Assembly (NCBI RefSeq): GCF_029846175.1 | Contig: NZ_JARWAC010000005.1 | Location: 122,487 to 186,486 of the forward strand | Source of the DNA: Sphaerisporangium sp. TRM90804 | GTDB taxonomy: Bacteria; Actinomycetota; Actinomycetes; Streptosporangiales; Streptosporangiaceae | DNA length: 64,000 bases | Direction of reading: 5' to 3' | Shown: positions 10,101-16,037 of the stretch, in pieces | Layout of the letters: the number at the start of each line of letters is the position of its first letter | Position numbering within the stretch: position 1 is the stretch's first letter | Position numbers and translations under genes: made by a program | The notes under the pieces: model-generated | Database searches by the model: none | The model's input: only the letters and a program-made list of their open reading frames with translations | What the model was told of the DNA's origin: nothing

Positions 10101-12104
10101 GACGCGGGCCTCGGCCAGGACGTCAGCGGCACGGGGCAGGGCGTCTCCTTCGGCGAGCAGGCCTCCGGGCGGGTGTCCGGCAGCGGGGGCAACCGCAACG
10201 AGACCAGCTCGTTCGTGAAGGGGCGGGTCGTCACGACGGAGTTCCGGGTCGACTACGACGTCGCCTTCGAACGGCGCACCATCCGCCGCGACGAGAGCGA
10301 ACGCCCCGGCGCCCGGGTCGAGCTGCGCCGCCCCGTCCCCGGCAGCGCGTACCTGATGATGTTCGAGCACGACCACGCGGCGATGCTGACCCGCCTGGAG
10401 ACCGACGTCGCCGCGGGCCGCGGCTGGCCCGTCGCCGAGGAGCACCTCACCCCCGACGGCCGCCCGGCCGTCACCGCGGCACCGGCCGCCGGTTCCGGCG
10501 CCGCATCGGGCGCCGGCCCGGCCGTCCCCGCGGCGAGCGTTCCGCCAGGCCCTTCGCCGGGCCGCGCGGCCAGACCGCTCCCGTGGAGACGCGGCGGGCG
10601 CGGCGCGGCGTTGCGCCTGGACGACGTGGTCGCGGCGGCCGAGGGCAGGCCCGACTACGGCACCGACGCCTACCGGGCCGTCGCCGAGGAGCTGCGGCTT
10701 CGCGTCCCGGGGATCGGGACCTCCGGGGCGCCGGTCGTGCTGGAGACGGAGGCCGGCGGCGTCCGGTTGCCGGTCTCGCTCACCTGGGCGCGGCTGCTCG
10801 CGCGCGAGCTGGGCGCCGAGGTGCACCTCCGGGTGGACGAGCCGGGCGGGCCGAGCCGCGGCTACCTGGCCGGCCCGACCGGCGACCTGGCGAGCGACGT
10901 CCCGGACGGCGGGTTCGCCGCGGCGTTCGCCACGCTCCCGCCGGACCTGTGGATGGCGGCGGTCACCAACGACGTCGACCTGCGCACCCTGGTGACGCCG
11001 TCGCCGGAGCCGGGTGGCTTCGCCGACCGAGTGCGGTCGGGCCTGCGGGAGCTCGGGGTGCCGCTGACCACGCCGTGGCAGCCCCCCTTCCCCACCACGC
11101 TGTGGGGCCCGGGCCCGGAGCAGAGCGCCGGCTCCACGCTGGGGAGCATGGGCGTCAACGCGCCGGCGGACCCCGGGTCGGGGTTCGTCAAGGACCGCCC
11201 TGCGGGGTCCGCGCCGCTGGACGACGCCGAGCTGCGCGCCGCGTGGGGCGAGGTCCGGGCGTCGGACTTCGGCGCGGGCTTCCTCGGCTCGGCGTGGACG
11301 GCGGGCGATCCGCGGCTCGTCGTGGACGTCACGTCGGTCCCGTCCCAGCACTTCCGTCCCGTCGTGGAGCCGGTGGGGGGCGACGCGCTGGCGCGGACCG
11401 AGCTGCGCTCGGGGACGGCCGACGACCCGCACGTCATGAGGCTGGACCCGCGAATCCCGGCCGGCCAGGTGGCGCGGGCGATGGTCCACGAGGTGGGCCA
11501 CACGACGCGGCACCTGGTCGCCGCGGCGCACGGGTCCGCGCAGGGGCTGATCCGTCCCCCCGTCCCCGGCGCCGCCGCCCCGGCGCAGGACTTCTGCGTG
11601 CAGGCGCGTGCGGACGAGCACCGGCACCTGTCCCGCAGGTGGTCCGAGGCCGCGCCCACCCAGCGGCCCGCGCTGGAACGCCAGATCGAGGGGGTGGCGC
11701 GCTACATCGAGGCACACGGCCAGGCGCCGCCCGCGCCCCCCTGGTCGGGCGGTCCCCCGGCCGCGCCGCCCGGGCGTGGCATCGGCGGCCTGCTGAACTT
11801 CGACGCCTCGACGGCCTGGGCCCGGCCCGGGGAGTCGCGGGACGACTACTGGGGCCGCATGCGGCGCCTCACCAACTCGACGGGCTGGATCCCTCCCGAG
11901 GACGACGACTGCTCCTGCCCGCAGGACGGGCCGTGCGTCTGCGGCAGGCGCCCGGTGCGCCCGCCCGCCGGCCCGGCCCCGTCGGCGCCGTCCCCGGGCA
12001 CCGGCCCGGCCGCGCGACCGGCGAGCCCGGGCAAGCCCGGCGGCGTCCAGACCGCCCAGGTGGCGGCCCCGCCCGCCGGTGAGCGGCCGGGTGAGGGAGC
12101 GTGA
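1170..12104 (+). CDS. Giant ESX-associated polymorphic-toxin-like protein with C-terminal HEVGH motif
   Basis: A 3,644-residue protein starting at GTG 1170. N-terminus (about 30-330): helical WXG100/CpnT-like domain with WPE at 54-56 and a hydrophobic segment at about 147-172. Residues about 385-810: Pro/Ala/Thr/Gly-rich linker including seven heptapeptide repeats. About 815-1010: globular helical part. About 1057-1108: a module repeated near the C-terminus. A second Pro-rich linker follows, then a charged coiled coil (about 1224-1370). About 1370-3100 holds several beta-rich modules with similar layout (helices, strands, Gly/Ser/Arg loop, VTxxxxVTFxVxxER strand) that look like degenerate repeats. 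Near the C-terminus HEVGH (residues 3440-3444) is a zincin-type motif, with E3483 a possible third ligand. A Cys cluster (CSC, CVC) closes the protein. It has no Sec signal. It probably is an ESX-exported effector; that it is a peptidase toxin is inference. The downstream gene overlaps its stop by 4 bp. Confidence 0.85.
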   Translation: MAQGTNGQVGTDVPGGLPSIGGGGSSTDVTPAWTEDLPGWVDTLIALIVSGQSWPEASESKLWELAREHQALGAGLCASAGPVADACGVMLSAWNVPATPFFAQEAKRLLGSPDSGIPALGAQNLTYALQADHFAKETQYSKISINVAFWVAVAAAFIALVATFFTAGAGAPVIGPIAAWARTAIGQILQRLATAARTTFGVNLAVQTGGRAAGAGLARTALSGHLGRELIEEIGEEVFIDAYTQREQMERGTRTSWDWSRTAASAVGAGGGAFIGMRAAAPLARLGDRIPLLRALNNAGGTDPGFANAFARFPGRAVQTGLNNMVASPGGSVLANGLVYGQWTLPTAESLLGAAMGGAGRTNTISPFNPDVLAAVTHPLATLDAATATATAADAARTTASDPTTTTAGTSGTPTPTAAPGTGTTGTTGTTGTTGATTGAPPDPNAMNAATTGIPPTGGTGTGGTGTTGTGTGTPPPAANTAPTTGNGPGTSGAAPSAPQGTTSSPTPGGTPMPPSASPAATGTAVPAPPTASPGTGTAVPPPPAAPPATTGTAVPAPPTGSPAATGTAPPATTGTVGSAAAGASAPGPVGQMAGSSATSASPQAASASSGATAPAPAGGSPSSGTPAAPAVPAAGAPGVATPPSGAATPPQGTSPAPQGTSPAPPGTSPAPPGTSPAPPGASPAPPGASPAPPGASPDPAGTSATPGAATTPPGTGGPAPGAGSAAGMAASSAGSVPAQGGTPGPAVVIPLQGGGAASVSSPAAPGGPRPSGRGGTAPNAPNAPATSPGPGLPSVQAPSGANVPVPPGGAVAEEARIARLVDAVLSETLPVVSPGALPLEDGTVRVTGTGRAVTRVPADVVARTRNRLRVRAADGATEHRLRVEAAAWLGAAVARASYRPPMEGSLNALALLPQGLPGTVDIIEAVAREVVGHRWDRLNPSELTEAGSHLVRQVNGRPPGPANDLDALLVEPLERAHQAIAEAVEALASGRPPSAPARGSAPAPSPPAPASSSSASAPGKSAGGGAPSRSGGPKRGPVRRFLAAMDPLARGADAFDAYVEARFAEYRHLASRWTDAAPALRPAVRADMERLSDDLLAHGQTPPVPPWATDRLHTSTPPTTAPATPPAPGTGPATPAGPGTSTSASTPPATAPAASSPGATAPASPAPGTTPTGPGTATSGSASSGTAAPGSSVSGASASPSGAGSSAAGVAQGESAGSTGASVVGELSERVARMGEALGKARDELRKLEKANAAKRTEALGRADVELGKAVRAAAAEDAGKGERERKHRAERKAAQVDAARSGRIAAAHATAADRVEDLAGLYAELARALAPAAQTHGAAAAPDLAEAARLVARAEAALTAYREAVAASRPPRAVLAAGVPAGRLPHLTRLTREVNALLADNGIDHRFTAEDLLWELKSEYRRLASQDGAVLRVGNGKAGELRIRLRLGEPVEVAAPGRRSSQTMAGWLPQGGSWVAATAARFLGMSLSVDATALARLVPEASPGVWGQLKELAKYVVLRGRYTRGRATVTSGGAANYVLPGQVADNRGEASLFLLRASYEVDLRLASGGTPRGTPEQASITVAPQTNSNTPAQGTPGSVTAGGGRRGKAAEWTPVRHVREGEGRDTAALELWLSHAHLEHEPERTIRLAPGETGKKRFPRYVALYMTGLQDLADDTATAPGHVPIGARAREHIRTVLTEELPGHLNEAVDRANGFQRPIHDGGRPVGFLRVRTKVVSDPEPVNRPSAKQHQEWLGVVFSGASGAASSSRSSGLGVTAGFTDGSADPPGTHGPGSLKARITAALQRGRSLTDGLSSGGMAINPLLRRWMGRSNTHAVTLEHEVTFHVFGERTPRPAVTRPSQTLLQTPETDAARYGWRVDAEAVARDDAGAELRRADGSLRLQDDPSPAPPPGRKAELPEWMGSGDGRVRGAGPATIDLDDAEVELRLAEVMASLRKLGMLPSLNADGMPWFPLDPHVRDAQLANQSEIEEQFSLNGHRSRVDQTSQDGEFLRLVRVRDGGVLENVTMRVRLRPVDRGIYAGMSTAEPFGALNIGSSTSARSRSRSVSRGLGVTLGAGRDLLAAFFGLTGGEATARGGWGRSASWAVGNTLNAVTLIESTRPTAIFDRGYLLEADLVHPDGRVESLLTPETAARVIPGSVNVPTDLLDPADGRPPSAPHPTSIEMMRRSTLLHMDAGEMMEAVTSVLPRGAVPGSPAFHHLAAFSGVRSLIADIGWLYADYRTDVAIRPKGARPTRASVAIGATLGKSEFLGVTDLVIGEIMLALGSSASTFGANRSGGVDASAGAGVHPNADPAGKAGAGLSGSGNAGSSRTQMSIAGREQLTIETGKQYLYRMRADFLVTGTENGDSPGRTRALPGGTVVYALPERDALLLYGRGEMPLPLDQVADAVERHLRGDLRLDPAMAMRLIRRYVGERRAALSSGLPVSPLARKHTAEELLNALTPALSPSAPSTTGTTPTGPPTGAPSSSPSSATSASPASPAVPNVPAAGPPTGAHPSSAASPSSATPASPASPAVPNVPAAGSVAFADELSRVLDPRRDQKRLEVSMPEHFRRAMGVTTFESVDLLAADGRPVQLFDAVMGAIGRVAPRATAADPVLWRAMFGDLVGENWWGKIDNLLEPHGFEWELPVRASSGRTELVRVTVRTEMDRGPALLEGKNDEVGHITQVYAYREGNRAGSAGWSFGGNVNGGTGAADQAAQGGAATGRDHTRSAHNGEQTTVLQRAASFDGADRVGHAITVTVTAERVPLPPYRPGGRVAGAVRAAGHATARGVRTLAGPALVAVGGRAASPSRAEVPLGGWAVRLVPDGLTMAAARARPVPYALPDPRQVTLPDLYYTETTEAEHLVDAVRARLAERDLLGPAGVREHWTHVAHELSATARTANLRWMADPEGHRMLRIPVPGKVNEVVDVWIRARLSQPRLVVGAREDVELGMVARKLRAYGVATERGHLLPLSGDAGLGQDVSGTGQGVSFGEQASGRVSGSGGNRNETSSFVKGRVVTTEFRVDYDVAFERRTIRRDESERPGARVELRRPVPGSAYLMMFEHDHAAMLTRLETDVAAGRGWPVAEEHLTPDGRPAVTAAPAAGSGAASGAGPAVPAASVPPGPSPGRAARPLPWRRGGRGAALRLDDVVAAAEGRPDYGTDAYRAVAEELRLRVPGIGTSGAPVVLETEAGGVRLPVSLTWARLLARELGAEVHLRVDEPGGPSRGYLAGPTGDLASDVPDGGFAAAFATLPPDLWMAAVTNDVDLRTLVTPSPEPGGFADRVRSGLRELGVPLTTPWQPPFPTTLWGPGPEQSAGSTLGSMGVNAPADPGSGFVKDRPAGSAPLDDAELRAAWGEVRASDFGAGFLGSAWTAGDPRLVVDVTSVPSQHFRPVVEPVGGDALARTELRSGTADDPHVMRLDPRIPAGQVARAMVHEVGHTTRHLVAAAHGSAQGLIRPPVPGAAAPAQDFCVQARADEHRHLSRRWSEAAPTQRPALERQIEGVARYIEAHGQAPPAPPWSGGPPAAPPGRGIGGLLNFDASTAWARPGESRDDYWGRMRRLTNSTGWIPPEDDDCSCPQDGPCVCGRRPVRPPAGPAPSAPSPGTGPAARPASPGKPGGVQTAQVAAPPAGERPGEGA
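3123..3269 (+). repeat. Seven tandem 21-bp repeats in the linker of the giant gene
   Basis: Seven in-frame copies of a 21-base unit encode heptapeptides of the type (Q/P)G(T/A)SPAP. They lie inside the first Pro-rich linker of the giant protein. The copies are nearly identical in DNA, so they probably expand and contract by slippage. The flexible linker would tolerate length change. Confidence 0.9.
4337..4493 (+). repeat. Internal module, copy 1, of the giant protein
   Basis: Encodes residues about 1057-1108, containing ARFAEYRHL, then RW, RPA, AHGQ and a closing PPxPPW. The second copy is at 11589-11744 and starts ARADEHRHL. Over the 47 residues from AR to PPW I count 24 identities (about 51%) and no gap. 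Copy 1 has no HExxH upstream; copy 2 follows the HEVGH motif. The conserved Glu and the RHL/RW pattern suggest a structural module used twice. Confidence 0.75.
11589..11744 (+). repeat. Internal module, copy 2, of the giant protein
   Basis: Encodes the second copy of the AR..E.RHL..RW...AHGQ.PP.PPW module, starting 38 residues after the HEVGH motif. Its Glu at residue 3483 could serve as third zinc ligand of a gluzincin-like site. That is only a suggestion, because the Glu is also kept in copy 1, which has no HExxH. Confidence 0.7.
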
Positions 12105-12628
12105 CGGCGCTCCCGGTGGCGCGGACGCGGGACGAGGCGCACCTGTACCTCGACCTGCACCCGTGCCCGCGATGCGGGTCGACCGGCACCGTCTGGCAGG
12201 ACGCGCTGGTCAGCGTGGACGGCGCGCTGGCCTCCCGGTACACCGGCACGTGCGGGGACTGCGGCGAGGCGCGCGGCCACCTGTTCGGCCTGCCCGAGCG
12301 GGAGGTCGTCTCCCCCGAGTTCCCGGCGTTCGGCGGCCCGGAGCCGTCCCAGCTCCTGGACGCCGGTGAGTGGCTGTGGGTGGCCGACCTGACCGCCGGA
12401 AACGTCCCCACCGGCGACCCGGCCGCGGCGCGGCGGGCCCTCGCGATCGCGGTCGCCGCCGTCGGGGAGGTGGTGAAGTTCATCCCGCCCGGCGCGGAGG
12501 AGGTCCCCGCGACCGCCTTCTGGTCCGAGCGCGGCACCCGGCTGCGCGACTCCGAGCCGGGCCGCTTCCAGGTCGACCGCCTGCTGGTCGTCCGCGACGC
12601 CTACCGCCGCCTGGCTGACCGGTGGTGA
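12101..12628 (+). CDS. Putative immunity protein with a zinc ribbon (paralogue 1)
   Basis: A 175-residue soluble protein. GTG 12101 overlaps the stop of the giant gene as GTGA, so it is translationally coupled. N-terminal DEAHLYLDLHPCPRCG is followed by CGDCG: C22, C25, C51 and C54 form a zinc-ribbon-like pair of CxxC motifs. The C-terminal half has LLDAGEWLWVADLTAG and KFIPPGAEEVPATAFW, which recur in the next gene. To my knowledge proteins of this shape often follow large toxin-like genes in actinomycetes. With the coupling, this supports an immunity role against the giant protein. No catalytic residues are evident. Immunity is inferred, not shown. Confidence 0.7.
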   Translation: MTALPVARTRDEAHLYLDLHPCPRCGSTGTVWQDALVSVDGALASRYTGTCGDCGEARGHLFGLPEREVVSPEFPAFGGPEPSQLLDAGEWLWVADLTAGNVPTGDPAAARRALAIAVAAVGEVVKFIPPGAEEVPATAFWSERGTRLRDSEPGRFQVDRLLVVRDAYRRLADRW

Positions 12629-12728
12629 GCCGGCGGATCGATAGGGTCGTGCCGGGGAGCGCCCGCCCGGTGTCCCACGCGACCCGCCCGGGGAGCGTTG
12701 GCGGGCGCGGCGCGGGAGGGGGGTCGCC

Positions 12729-13355
12729 GTGGCGGTGCTGATGGGGAGAACCCTCGTCGAGGCCTACCTGTACATCGAGCTCAACGCGGTCGCGCTCCGC
12801 GCGGCGGGCGACGCCGAGGGGCCCGGCGAGAGCGCGGGCGACTACGACGCGCACACGACCCTGACCGAGGGCCCCGAGGTGTGGCGGGTGCGGTTCGACG
12901 GCCGCGGGCTGGGCCTCGACCTGAGGATCGACGTCTTCGTCCCGTACCGCAGCGAGTTCGACGCCAGGCGCGACCACCTGCGTTTCGGCGAGGGCGCGTC
13001 CACGCTGATCGACGCCGGCCAGTGGAGCGTGCTCAGCGCCGGCTACGCCCGCCGGGCCCTGCGCGACGACCTGGCCTACTCCGAGAACCCGGTGGACCCC
13101 GACCTCTTCAAGAGCGTCGTCCTCGGCTGGGAGTCCGCCCGCGACGCCACGCTGGAGAGCGCCAAGTTCATCCCGGCCGGAGCCGACGAGGTCCCCGAAA
13201 CGGCCTTCTGGACCGACATCGGCAAGGCGGCCCGCCGCGACCACCCCGACCGCTTCACCCGGACGGCCCTGGAGGCCGACGCGGCCCTCTACCAGGAGAC
13301 CCTCGACGACTTCGTCCTCACCCACACCACCGGCCGCCCCGCGCCACCGGCCTAG
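12729..13355 (+). CDS. Putative immunity protein lacking the zinc ribbon (paralogue 2)
   Basis: A 208-residue protein, GTG start at 12729 after a purine-rich GGGAGGGGGG stretch, 100 bases downstream of its paralogue. Shared landmarks with the upstream protein are EAYLYIEL at the N-terminus, LIDAGQW in the middle, and KFIPAGADEVPETAFW followed by a helical tail ending in a Tyr-containing helix. The Cys pairs of the first protein are absent: that part reads HTTLTEGPEVWRVRF without cysteine. It looks like a tandem duplication that diverged, as expected for immunity genes tracking variant toxins. Its stop overlaps the stop of the opposite-strand gene within CTAG (13352-13355). Confidence 0.65.
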   Translation: MAVLMGRTLVEAYLYIELNAVALRAAGDAEGPGESAGDYDAHTTLTEGPEVWRVRFDGRGLGLDLRIDVFVPYRSEFDARRDHLRFGEGASTLIDAGQWSVLSAGYARRALRDDLAYSENPVDPDLFKSVVLGWESARDATLESAKFIPAGADEVPETAFWTDIGKAARRDHPDRFTRTALEADAALYQETLDDFVLTHTTGRPAPPA

Positions 13356-14330
13356 GAGGGCTTCACGGAGCGGACGCCGTGGGTGAGGAGCTTGGAGAGC
13401 CAGGTCTGCCAGTCGGTGGGGACGGGGTTCTCGCCCGGGTTCTGCTGCAGGTTGACGACGATGCTGTAGACGGACGAGCCGGACATCCGGCTGAGGAAGT
13501 CGCCCCAGCGGGAGTCGCGGGGGGCGTACCCCGAGCACCTTGCTCAGGTCCCACGTGGCGTCGAAGGCCGCGTTGGCGGCGGTGGCCTGGGCGAACTGGA
13601 TGGCGTTGGTCTCGGCCGACAGCACGTCGTGGCCCTTCAGGTCGCTGCGCACGCCCGAGGCGGCGTAGATGCCGAACTGGAGGGTCTGCTGGATGCCCGC
13701 GTAGGTGAGGCTGTCGAGCGTGTAGTAGAAGCAGTTGTGGACGATCTTCTGCACGCTGATGCGGAAGATCTTGAGCTGCGACTGCGCCAGCTTGGTGAAG
13801 AACCGCTGCACGATCTGCTTCTGGACCATGGACGACACGCCCGCGGTGGTCCAGCCGTACATCGAGGTGAACAGCATGTTGGCCCACGCCTGGATCGCCA
13901 GCACGATCAGCACGTGCCTGATCGTCTCCACGCACCCGGCGTAGGCCCGGCACGCCTCGGCGATCCTGCGGCAGTAGGCGGCGACGTCCGCCGGGTAGCC
14001 GGCGAGACCGTCCTCCAGGGCGCCCGGCCCCGGGCCGGACGGCATGCCCTGCCACATCCTGCGGAACTCCTCCACCCCGGGGCCCGTGTTCCTCAGCCAC
14101 ACCCGCGCCGCCGCGGCGTCCGCCGCCACCAGCCCGGCCTCGATCTTGGCGGCCAGCTCGTCCCAGATGACGGCCGCCTGGCGCAGCCGGTCGGGGTCGC
14201 CCTCGGGCCACTGGACGCCGAGCATCGCGGTGGCGAACGCGCCGTGGGTGACCGCGCCCACGGCGAAGGTGGTGGCGACCGGCCGGGTGTCGGCCAGTCG
14301 TCTGAAGGCCTGGAAGGGAGCGGGGCTCAC
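13352..14330 (-). pseudogene. Frameshifted ESX protein resembling the giant protein's N-terminal domain
   Basis: The gene reads from GTG 14330 (GTGA overlap with the upstream gene) through SPAPFQAFRRLADTRPVA, WPEGDP, a helical region and a hydrophobic segment HVLIVLAIQAWANMLF, to AFDATWDLSKVLG. There the frame goes wrong at a run of four C at 13529-13532 (plus strand). Deleting one base restores a sensible tail (YAPRDSRWGDFLSRMSG ... VRSVKPS) ending at 13352. The restored product is about 325 residues. WPE, the helical part, the membrane segment and the following amphipathic helices parallel residues about 50-250 of the giant protein, so it may be a stand-alone copy of that ESX-targeting domain. 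The shift is either a real mutation or a homopolymer sequencing error. Confidence 0.7.
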
Positions 14331-14746
14331 GCGACCTTCGCCTTGGTGGTGGGGACGGCGAGATCCCCCTCGTGGACGGTGTGGGCCAGGGCGCCGATGG
14401 TGGCCCACTCGGCCATCCGCACGTTGGCGCCCATGAGCGCCAGGTTGTCGCCGACCCGCGTGTACACGGTCGCGACGGTCTCGGCGTGCCGCACGACCTC
14501 GGCCGACGCGTCGCGGTACCCCTTGCGGCCCTCGGCGCCGCCGTAGAACAGGATCCCGTTCTCGTCGCCGCCCCAGAAGTCGCCCAGGGCCGCGAGCGCC
14601 GCCTGTGCGTCCTTCAGCGCGGCGGCCAGGCCGTCGCGCTCGTGGTGGAAGTCCTCCTCGCGCGCCGCGAGGTCGGCCGGGCTGACCTCCGTGACGGGGC
14701 CGGGAACGGCGGCGGCTCCGGTGTTGACATCATGCGGACGTGCCAC
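14327..14746 (-). CDS. WXG100-like ESX protein
   Basis: A 139-residue helical protein starting at GTG 14746 with GAGGAG six bases upstream. It has two long helices separated by FWGGDENGILFYGG, a variant of the WXG turn near residues 57-70. No signal peptide or membrane span is seen. The stop overlaps the GTG of the downstream frameshifted gene by 4 bp, so the two are coupled; PE/PPE or Esx pairs are often arranged this way. It is probably the small partner of the larger WPE-domain protein. The exact family is unassigned. Confidence 0.65.
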   Translation of the reverse strand: MARPHDVNTGAAAVPGPVTEVSPADLAAREEDFHHERDGLAAALKDAQAALAALGDFWGGDENGILFYGGAEGRKGYRDASAEVVRHAETVATVYTRVGDNLALMGANVRMAEWATIGALAHTVHEGDLAVPTTKAKVA

Positions 14747-14909
14747 ACCGACTCCTCGGGTCAGGACGAACGGTCAGCCCGAGCCTAGAAACGTCTGGTT
14801 ACACGGGATTTAACGAGGAGTTTCGTCGCCGTACACCAGGCACCGCCCTCATCACCGCCCCCGGCCGGCAACGCGGCGGGCGCCGGGCCCCGAAGGTCGG
14901 CGCCCGCGG

Positions 14910-16037
14910 TCAGGTGAAGCGGCGGAAAGTGATGGGCTCGCGGCCGGCCACCGGGCCGATCTTGACGACGTCGCCGCTGTGCGGGGCGTGGATCATCTTG
15001 CCGTCGCCGATGTAGATGCCGCAGTGGCTGGCGGGGTCGCCGAAGAAGACGATGTCGCCGGGCTGGGGCGGGCCCGTGATCGGCTGGCCGCTTCGCTGGT
15101 AGCCGGCGGCGGTGTTGTCGCCGATCTTGATACCGGCCTCGTTGAGGCTGGCGTTGACCAGGCCGCTGCAGTCGAACGCCAGCGGGCCGTCCGCGCCGAA
15201 GACGTACGGTCTGCCCAGCTTGCGCTGCGCGGCGGCCACGATGTCGCTCCCCGTGCCGTTGCCCGGGATGTACGGGATCGCCTGCCCGCCGCCGCCGCCG
15301 TACCCGCCGCCGGATCCGCCCGAGCCGCCGCCGCCGGACGGCGAGTACGCCCCGCCGTCGGTGACGGCGCCCGCCGGGCCGCCGCCGTTCGCGCCGGCCA
15401 GCGTCGTGGTGCGCAGCTCCTGCTCCGGCACCGGGACCCACTGGGTGGTGTGGCCGGGGCCGGGCACGAACGGCTGGTCGCCGGCCGCCGGGATGTCGGC
15501 GAACGTCGGGGTGATCGCCTTGATCTCCTTGTCGATGTCGGCGCCGACCGTCGCCAGCCGCTCCTCCGCCGCGTCCACGTGCCCCCGGGCCAGCGTCACG
15601 GCGTGTTGGACCTGCTTGACGATCTCCGGCCTGAGTTGGTCCTCGGTCGCCTCGGGGTTGTCGCGCCGGTACGCCGCCACCCGGTTCAGCAGGTCGCCGC
15701 AGACGGCGTCGATGTTCCTGTGCGCGGACTCGACCGTCCCGGCGGCGGCGTCCATGTGGCCGGCGCAGGTGGTCAGGGCGTCGCGCAGCCCCTCACCAGC
15801 CCGCCCGAACCGGCGCATGTAGGAGGTGAAGGCGTCGGCCGAGTCGCCGCGCCACGCCACGTCCACCTTGACGGCCGCCTCCCCCAGCGCGTTGACCGGC
15901 GCCACGGTGTCGGTCGCCGCCTGGCGCCAGCGGGACGCCAGCGCGCGGATCGCCCCGGGGTCGCCCTTGGCCTTGTTCGCGAGCGCCACCAGCTCTGACC
16001 CGCCGTCCAGCGCCGCGACCGCCCCCATGTCGGTCAT
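14910..16037 (-). CDS. NlpC/P60 peptidoglycan hydrolase with WXG100-like N-terminal domain
   Basis: A 375-residue protein starting at ATG 16037 (ATGA overlap with the upstream EspC-like gene). Residues about 1-150: helical WXG100-like domain (VAWRGDSADAFTSYMRRF). Then a Gly/Ser-rich linker, and residues about 265-375 are an NlpC/P60 domain with Cys290 in FDCSGL and His338 in SHCGIYIGDG, followed by IHAPH. NlpC/P60 enzymes cut gamma-D-Glu to diamino-acid bonds in cell-wall stem peptides. There is no Sec signal, so the WXG-like domain may route it through ESX. It could open the wall for the secretion machine, a job some ESX and T4SS systems give to a dedicated hydrolase. Enzyme class is sure; export route is inference. 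Confidence 0.85.
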   Translation of the reverse strand: MTDMGAVAALDGGSELVALANKAKGDPGAIRALASRWRQAATDTVAPVNALGEAAVKVDVAWRGDSADAFTSYMRRFGRAGEGLRDALTTCAGHMDAAAGTVESAHRNIDAVCGDLLNRVAAYRRDNPEATEDQLRPEIVKQVQHAVTLARGHVDAAEERLATVGADIDKEIKAITPTFADIPAAGDQPFVPGPGHTTQWVPVPEQELRTTTLAGANGGGPAGAVTDGGAYSPSGGGGSGGSGGGYGGGGGQAIPYIPGNGTGSDIVAAAQRKLGRPYVFGADGPLAFDCSGLVNASLNEAGIKIGDNTAAGYQRSGQPITGPPQPGDIVFFGDPASHCGIYIGDGKMIHAPHSGDVVKIGPVAGREPITFRRFT

